64,000 nucleotides of DNA from Membranipora membranacea (taxonomy: Eukaryota; Bryozoa; Gymnolaemata; Cheilostomatida; Membraniporidae). The notes below the pieces were generated by a model. It was not told where the DNA came from. It was given only the letters and a program-made list of their open reading frames with translations, and ran no database searches. The DNA is taken from contig OU612070.1 in the NCBI GenBank assembly GCA_914767715.1, positions 18,836,025 to 18,900,024 of the forward strand, in the 5' to 3' direction. How positions within the stretch are numbered: the stretch's first letter is position 1; every line of letters begins with the position of its first letter. Both the position numbers and the translations under genes were made by a program. Below, piece by piece: positions 58,401 to 64,000 of this stretch.

Positions 58401-61400
58401 GACAATTATCAATTACTTCACTTTACTTTGCACCTAATATTAGTGCCAGTGTTTTATTAGAAGCATTCTATCATTAATCACAGCTGTGGTTGATAATGAA
58501 AAACCACCACCAGCAGTCCAGTAAGAGGTTAATTAAACTACTTGACATCCTCCTAGCTCTACAGTTTTGTGACAACGGTGAGACATTTGTGTTACTACAA
58601 ATTTTGCAGGTTTGCTGACACGGCAATCTCTTACATAGGGTAGGGTATGAAACGAATGAACTGCAAGAGATGCGTCTTTGGTTGTCAGCCTTAACTTTTT
58701 GAGAGGCCAAGTGTATATTCTTCGTTGTCAACAAAATGAAAGTGAGTCGACAAATTTTTCAAGCGTCTATTAGTATGACTGAGGTTCAACAGAGAAACCA
58801 GATAGACGTGCGGTCGTCATTTACAAGCACAGTCTGATCAGGATCATCTAGCTATTGAGGCACAATACAACAACAACTGCCAGTAATACATAATGAAAAG
58901 AGTCTCACACCAGACTGCCTAGATCAGATAGTATTTTATAAGTCAAGTAACCTATTCCTAAAACAGTTTTTATATGGCAGTAAGATCTCGCTAGAGCCAG
59001 GCATTCAAAAAGCAAGCGATTTATAATCAGGTTTCTCCAGCGAACTAACAACATCCTTATTAAATTAAGATTAAAGTTTCAATTTATAATGTTTGATTTC
59101 TTAAAAGGGTTTGGGATGAAGTTAATCTTTCTGATTTTTAATAAGTTATAAAAACTTGTGCTGGCTTTATCTGCGTTGCCTGACATCTCAATAAGTTCCA
59201 TATAAACCAAAAACCATCACAGTTTCACACATTCCAAAGGCTGATAAAAAATCATGATACAGTTTAGCATTAATACACTTGGGTTTTGGCAATTTTTGAA
59301 AACAGTATAATTGTTATTCCGATTTTATCCCATCATTCTGTTACAGATAAAAGGGGCAGTGTAAATTCGAATTTAAGATAAATGGAGATAAAGTCGGACC
59401 CAGAACTTTTAAATAACTGAGGAACCCAATCGTTTATAGTACCTGCCTCAGAACATATTCTTATTGATCACCTAAATCTTTCTGTAATATGCAAGGCAGG
59501 ACCTGAAGTGCTCAATTGAACATGGTTTAAACACATATGGGATACTTATGAGAGCAGGACATGTCGGTGGAGGGTATCAAAACTCTGAGTTTCATTCACT
59601 CATGGCTGTCAAAACTTTGTGAGCTAGCAATGAAAGTGCCTTATTGGTTGATATATATTCCCTTAACTGCAGTGCGCCGTCATTGAATTCAAAAGTTGAG
59701 TCGCAAAGAGTGGAGACTTATCTGCTGATGCAGCTTTGAAATAGGTCCCGAACAAGCTAACCATGTCATAGCTGCACTCATTGGCGATGCCAAAAAAGAA
59801 GCTCTGCCCGCGTGAAAAGCTGCTCGATCTCCCAAGAACGGACGGTCTTGATGGAGCTCATGTAAATTGCTAAAAGTATGGCAAGACAAGCTTTTCTGGT
59901 AGAAGCAGCGAACAAATGCAAAGCAAAGAAGTCTTCAATCATCTAATAACATGGCAGACGAGATACTATGCAATGCTGTTGCTTCGGTGCTTCAGTTGCC
60001 CTTTATGTGAAATGCTTGGGTGGGGGAGGGACAGCAAGGAGGGATAAAACTTGTGCCAGGTGGTTTGTTAAATTTCACACAAGTTTCTTCATCACACATC
60101 GGCTGAACAAATTGGCTAATCATGCGTAAGTTGTCATTGAGACAAATACACAGGGGCGACTGCAATTCAAAGTCAGGCTAAGAATTGCTCAATAGTGCCT
60201 TGGTATCATTGGAGAACGACAATTAAACAACTCAGCAGCTACACCAGTGTGTGCTAAAGCTGTAGTGCTTCGAGAGTTAATTTAGCGTTCTGACCAATCA
60301 TTGCTGAATTTTGGGGTCAAGATATAGCTGGTGATAATCTATATAAAATTCCTTGATGTAAGCTTTCTTTGGCAACCTCACCGAAATCTTATAATAATCA
60401 AATTAATGTACCAGGTTTCTATAAATGAAAAAATCCAAATTCAAGATCCAACGCAAATTTGCATCCCGTAGGGAGCTGCACTGCATGAAACGGTGGTGCA
60501 AGTCTCATGCACCTAAAAATTATAATACCCTGTCATATTGTCTGTCAGACACCAACTATTCTCAGGGAAGGATGAGCACAGAGGATACTTTCATCCTCTG
60601 TCTGTCTCTCTGACTATTAGGCAAGCGAGTGGGAGATTGCCCAGCCAGAATGAAAAAAATTGAACCATCTGTAATCAACGATCATCGGCGGGAGATTACC
60701 GGGGCTGCCTACAAGATAGTATACACCGCACTACCCCCAGCTCTTAAAGATCTAGAGGAATTGACAGCGACCAACTACCGGTCATCACAACGCAGATTGT
60801 AAGCTTGCAGCTGCCATATATGAGGGGGAACTTTTGCCGCAGTCTTGTCGCTGTGGGTGCGACGTCTGCTTCGACTTTCCAGCTTAAAACAAGGCTGTAT
60901 ATTCAGATTGGGGTGACTATGACTGCTGTACCTCTTCTGGGATATGGCAGATTGCTCATGACCCGTCTGTGTAATATTTGGTTGAAGTAAAACCTTGTTA
61001 AACTACAAAAAAGTGAAAAAATTCCGAAACGGGGGAGACAACTACCATTTTGCAAAAATTAAATTTTTTTAAGGGTTTTTTTGGTGATTTTTTTAGAGAT
61101 ACAGAATTTATTTTTTAAACATGGATAAATATCATCTAAATGCATATTTTTGAGTCATTAGAAGTATATATTTATCATCCCGGGGAGAAACAGGCCCAAA
61201 AAAGTCCAAAAAAAATTTGTTTTGCTTGAAAAAATGGCGCCCCCCGAATTTTTTTCTTTACTACCTTGATATTCTTACTCAGGAGAAAATTCCCTTCGAT
61301 TGGATGTATGGTGTTGCTTTGTTCCTTCCGATATCACGAACCGTCAAAAAAAAGATGATCTGTCCGTTGACTACTACCTATTGCAGGGGTGCCCAACCTA

Positions 61401-64000
61401 TGGCTCATGAGCCACCTCGGCTCATTTTGGCTTTTTGGGTGACTCATTTTAATATTTGCTAATTTCACGCGCTTTTTGGCGCGAATTTCATGCATTCAAT
61501 TCATGCATGTACAATGTACATTAAATGTATGTATAGTGTATACAAGTTCATTGTACTGGGTGCCTGCATTGTAATATGTGTGTAGAGTTGTCTTCTTGCA
61601 GACTTGCCAACCTAAATTTTCCAAAATGCTTACAAAAATTTGCAAAATGCTTAAAATGTTTACAAAACTCCAGGGCGCCTTATATGACCAGAAATTGCCT
61701 CAAAAATTTTTTCGCGCTACGCGCGTAATCTCACACAATGACTTTGCTTTGGAATTTTTGCCAACACTTATACATCAATGAATATGATACATATATATCA
61801 CTGACTGTTTCCATGTTGTCTACACGCGACGTGGTCAGCTCATTTGGTTTATTTGATTTTTGAAATGGCTCATGCGAGAGAAAAGGTTGGGCACCCATGA
61901 CCTATTGCATCATTTAGACTGCAGTGCACACTCATGATAAAAGTACATCTATTCCTTTGTTACAGCATGTTTATGTGCTTCTAGTCTCCTTCAATTAGCC
62001 CAAGAGAAGCGATTTTCCCGTGAACATTTATATACTTCATTAATATGATTATCGTTTCACTCATTGATCTGTGCCAGTTGTTTTGTATTTCAGACATTAT
62101 TGATGATCAAGCCCCGGAATATGTGTCTTTCCATGTTGGTGGTGCTGAGGTTTGTAAGATACAAAAGCACCTACTTCTGACTTACACAGGACATACCATA
62201 GCAGCGTAAGTTTAATTTGTAAATTTTGCTTAGCTTTTGAAGATGATAAATGATCACAAATCTATCTGCATGACATACTCGCACACTCTCTATGGGAGTT
62301 TTTAAAATTTTGCTTCTATGCACTAACTTGGGAGGGTTATTAAAATGTTTGTCTGTGGTCATACGGGGACAAATTAGAATTTAGTTCCACCATGTACTCT
62401 TACAGTCAAAATTCTATTATTTGTCCATTTATTTTGTGTATTTTATTCTACAGCTTTATCACCTCTAAAAATCAGAAGATTACGAAATCGGAAGGAAAGG
62501 TTTCGATAAACCTAACTAAAAGTCATCATGTAATTGTTGTGGTCGGAGTAGACAAGGAGACCCTAAAAGAAATCTTAGTAAGTATTAGATTGTGTCACTC
62601 ATGCTGAATCTGAAGGCTTAGCACGACATAAACAATCCTAGACAGCAACATGGCATTGATAATCCTGAACGCTGTACACAGCAAAAATTTTTAGAATTGA
62701 AATTTGAGCATTGTTGTTGGAATTACGCACATCATTAGTGCGTGAAATCTGCAGTAGAAAAGAATTGTCTTTCCTTGTTCAATGAGTATGCAATCCCCAT
62801 AAACATAATAAATATATCTACTTACATGCTATAATATCAATGTTACTTCAACTGTTTTTGTTTGTAGGGCTTTTACAGAACAGGTATACCTGTGCCTAGC
62901 GATACAACCAGCCAAAAGCACCAAGAATTTAGTCTTGTATGTCAGTGTCTAGGAATTCCAATGCACGAATCGAACGGTAAGCCTTTCACTTCACTAGTAC
63001 CTGAAATCTTACCCTCATCGTATAATCAAAGGACTGGTTTGTATAGTGTTGGGCCTCATCTGGCTGCAAACGAGATCTTGCAACACTAATTGATATAGTG
63101 ATGCCAGACCTTAGTCTAATGTTTGTTGTGACTTCATGTAATCTATGATGGCTGCCAATTGATTTTCTTCACACTGAGCCTATATATAAAGAAACCTTTT
63201 AATTTTTACTTTTAAGACTTGTCATAAAAAGTACTTGGCCTTTGAACTGAGCTTATCGGTAAGGAATCGATTTGATCTGAGTCGATGAAAATGCTCACCA
63301 ATCATATTCAAACATTCTAAATTTTTCTCAAGCTTTGAGGTATTTTTACCACATTTCCCTCAAGTCTTGCATTATGACAGTAGATTTAGTTATGACTCCA
63401 CAAACATGACACGACGTTCTATCATCTCACTATCATAACATTTTGTGTTGTCATTGAATTTTAGCCGGAGTTCCTTATCGCAGTCCTAAAGCGAACTCAA
63501 ATACAGAAGCCATCGATGCACCACCATTACGCCAGCCTCAAGAGCAAAACAACGCAGAAATTCTTCAATATTTGGTGGGAGGTGCTCTTCTTATTATTAT
63601 AATAGCGATAGCTTTGATGTTGTAAGTTAACCGACTACACAAATTCAATCCTGCATTATATTTAATTGATTAATTTACTGGTTTAATTTTCTGCAAATCC
63701 CATAGAATTCAAAATTTGTAACAAGTATTAGTCTTATTTTGTGAGAAACATTAATTCACTTAACATGAGTACCATTAGAAGGAATTCCGTGTGGCGACCC
63801 GTAGACAATTTCATTAATTAGGGGCGGGAACACGCTAGGTACTCAGTCTATATTGACTCTAACGATCAGAGATACACATGACAATACTGTAGTCTCGTCA
63901 GTAGGGGTTAGTACAACATCTCTTTATCTCTCCAATTTAGTAGCTCTTCTAACAGTGGTGATTCAGCACAGTATACTACAGCTGATGAGCCTATTTGTAC
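49490..64000 (+). CDS. MAM-domain single-pass membrane protein, copy 2 (cut by window end)
   Basis: Same gene as at 11588-27670. Exons: 49490-49622, 50973-51237, 52407-52543, 54215-54322, 54799-54896, 55512-55729, 57871-57989, 62094-62205, 62454-62577, 62868-62976, 63465-63621 and 63941-64000 (partial exon 12). Every complete exon has exactly the length of its partner and all splice sites are kept, so this copy looks functional as far as it is visible. By hand count, 21 nucleotide differences from copy 1 fall in about 1640 coding bases: 15 amino-acid changing and 6 silent. All replacements lie in exons 1-9 (leader and ectodomain). Exons 5, 10, 11 and the visible part of 12 are identical. Confidence 0.82.
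54092..54181. repeat. 18-bp minisatellite upstream of MAM receptor exon 4, copy 2
   Basis: Same array and unit count as at 16205-16299. About 80 bp upstream, copy 2 carries extra bases (AGGAACAAGAGTCACAT-like) not found in copy 1. Confidence 0.85.
55012..55092. repeat. Long hairpin in MAM receptor intron 5, copy 2
   Basis: Counterpart of 17126-17206, with both arms unchanged. Confidence 0.8.
60425..61002 (+). pseudogene. Decayed protein-coding remnant inside MAM receptor intron 7, copy 2
   Basis: Counterpart of 22943-23520 with the same TGA and TAA positions. Shared breaks show that it was already dead before the two copies diverged. Confidence 0.4.
61384..61899. mobile_element. Non-autonomous hAT-type element (MITE), copy 2
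   Basis: Same length, ends and 8-bp ACCTATTG target duplication (61376-61383 and 61900-61907) as at 23903-24418. The insertion therefore predates the split of the two copies. Confidence 0.88.

Larger units (their letters stand above)
36470..64000 (+). repeat. Tandem duplication, copy 2 (continues beyond the window on the right)
   Basis: Second copy of the block at 1-26519, in direct orientation. Copy-2-only material is a 449-bp inverted-repeat element (37311-37759) and a 1.1-kb array of a 404-bp tRNA-like repeat (47931-49066). Material missing from copy 2 includes a 9-bp minisatellite expansion, a TAATAA-rich array, 42 bp of intron 6 and 365 bp of intron 7 of the receptor gene. It could be a true tandem duplication or two haplotypes laid end to end by the assembler. 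Confidence 0.95.

Noticed and set aside
1-64000. CRISPR array, operons, ribosome binding sites or phage genes
   Set aside because: Exons with GT-AG introns and animal gene families show that this is eukaryotic nuclear DNA. No spaced direct-repeat array is present.

Overview
This is AT-rich, intron-rich animal DNA from an unidentified invertebrate. It contains spliced genes with GT-AG introns and long non-coding spacers, and a MAM-domain cell-surface protein, a metazoan-type family. A sponge or similar early-branching animal is possible, but nothing in the sequence proves the phylum. Nearly all long open frames are chance frames in introns and spacers. The real coding content lies in short exons, which I assembled by splice-site and phase matching.

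The window is dominated by a tandem duplication. Bases 1-26519 correspond in the same order to 36470-64000. The coordinate offset drifts from 36469 to 37481 because of indels. The unit carries two plus-strand genes: POLE2 (DNA polymerase epsilon subunit 2) and a single-pass membrane protein with two MAM-like domains.

Layout: 1-1913, the 3' end of an upstream POLE2 copy. 1914-11587, spacer. 11588-27670, MAM receptor copy 1, complete, 13 or 14 coding exons, about 669-691 aa. 27671-29907, spacer with a possible POLE2 promoter. 29908-38753, the only complete POLE2 in the window, 12 exons, about 529 aa once one apparent frameshift in exon 1 is allowed for. 38754-49489, spacer copy 2, carrying a 449-bp inverted-repeat element and 2.8 tandem copies of a 404-bp tRNA-like repeat, both absent from copy 1. 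49490-64000, MAM receptor copy 2, cut by the window end in exon 12.

POLE2 is a housekeeping replication factor and the MAM protein a glycosylated adhesion or recognition type receptor. They appear linked only by lying in the same duplicated block. The coding differences between the two receptor copies are mostly amino-acid replacing and sit in the ectodomain, while the last 1.48 kb of the alignable region is identical. The main alternative to a true duplication is two divergent haplotypes joined in the assembly; the sequence alone cannot decide this.
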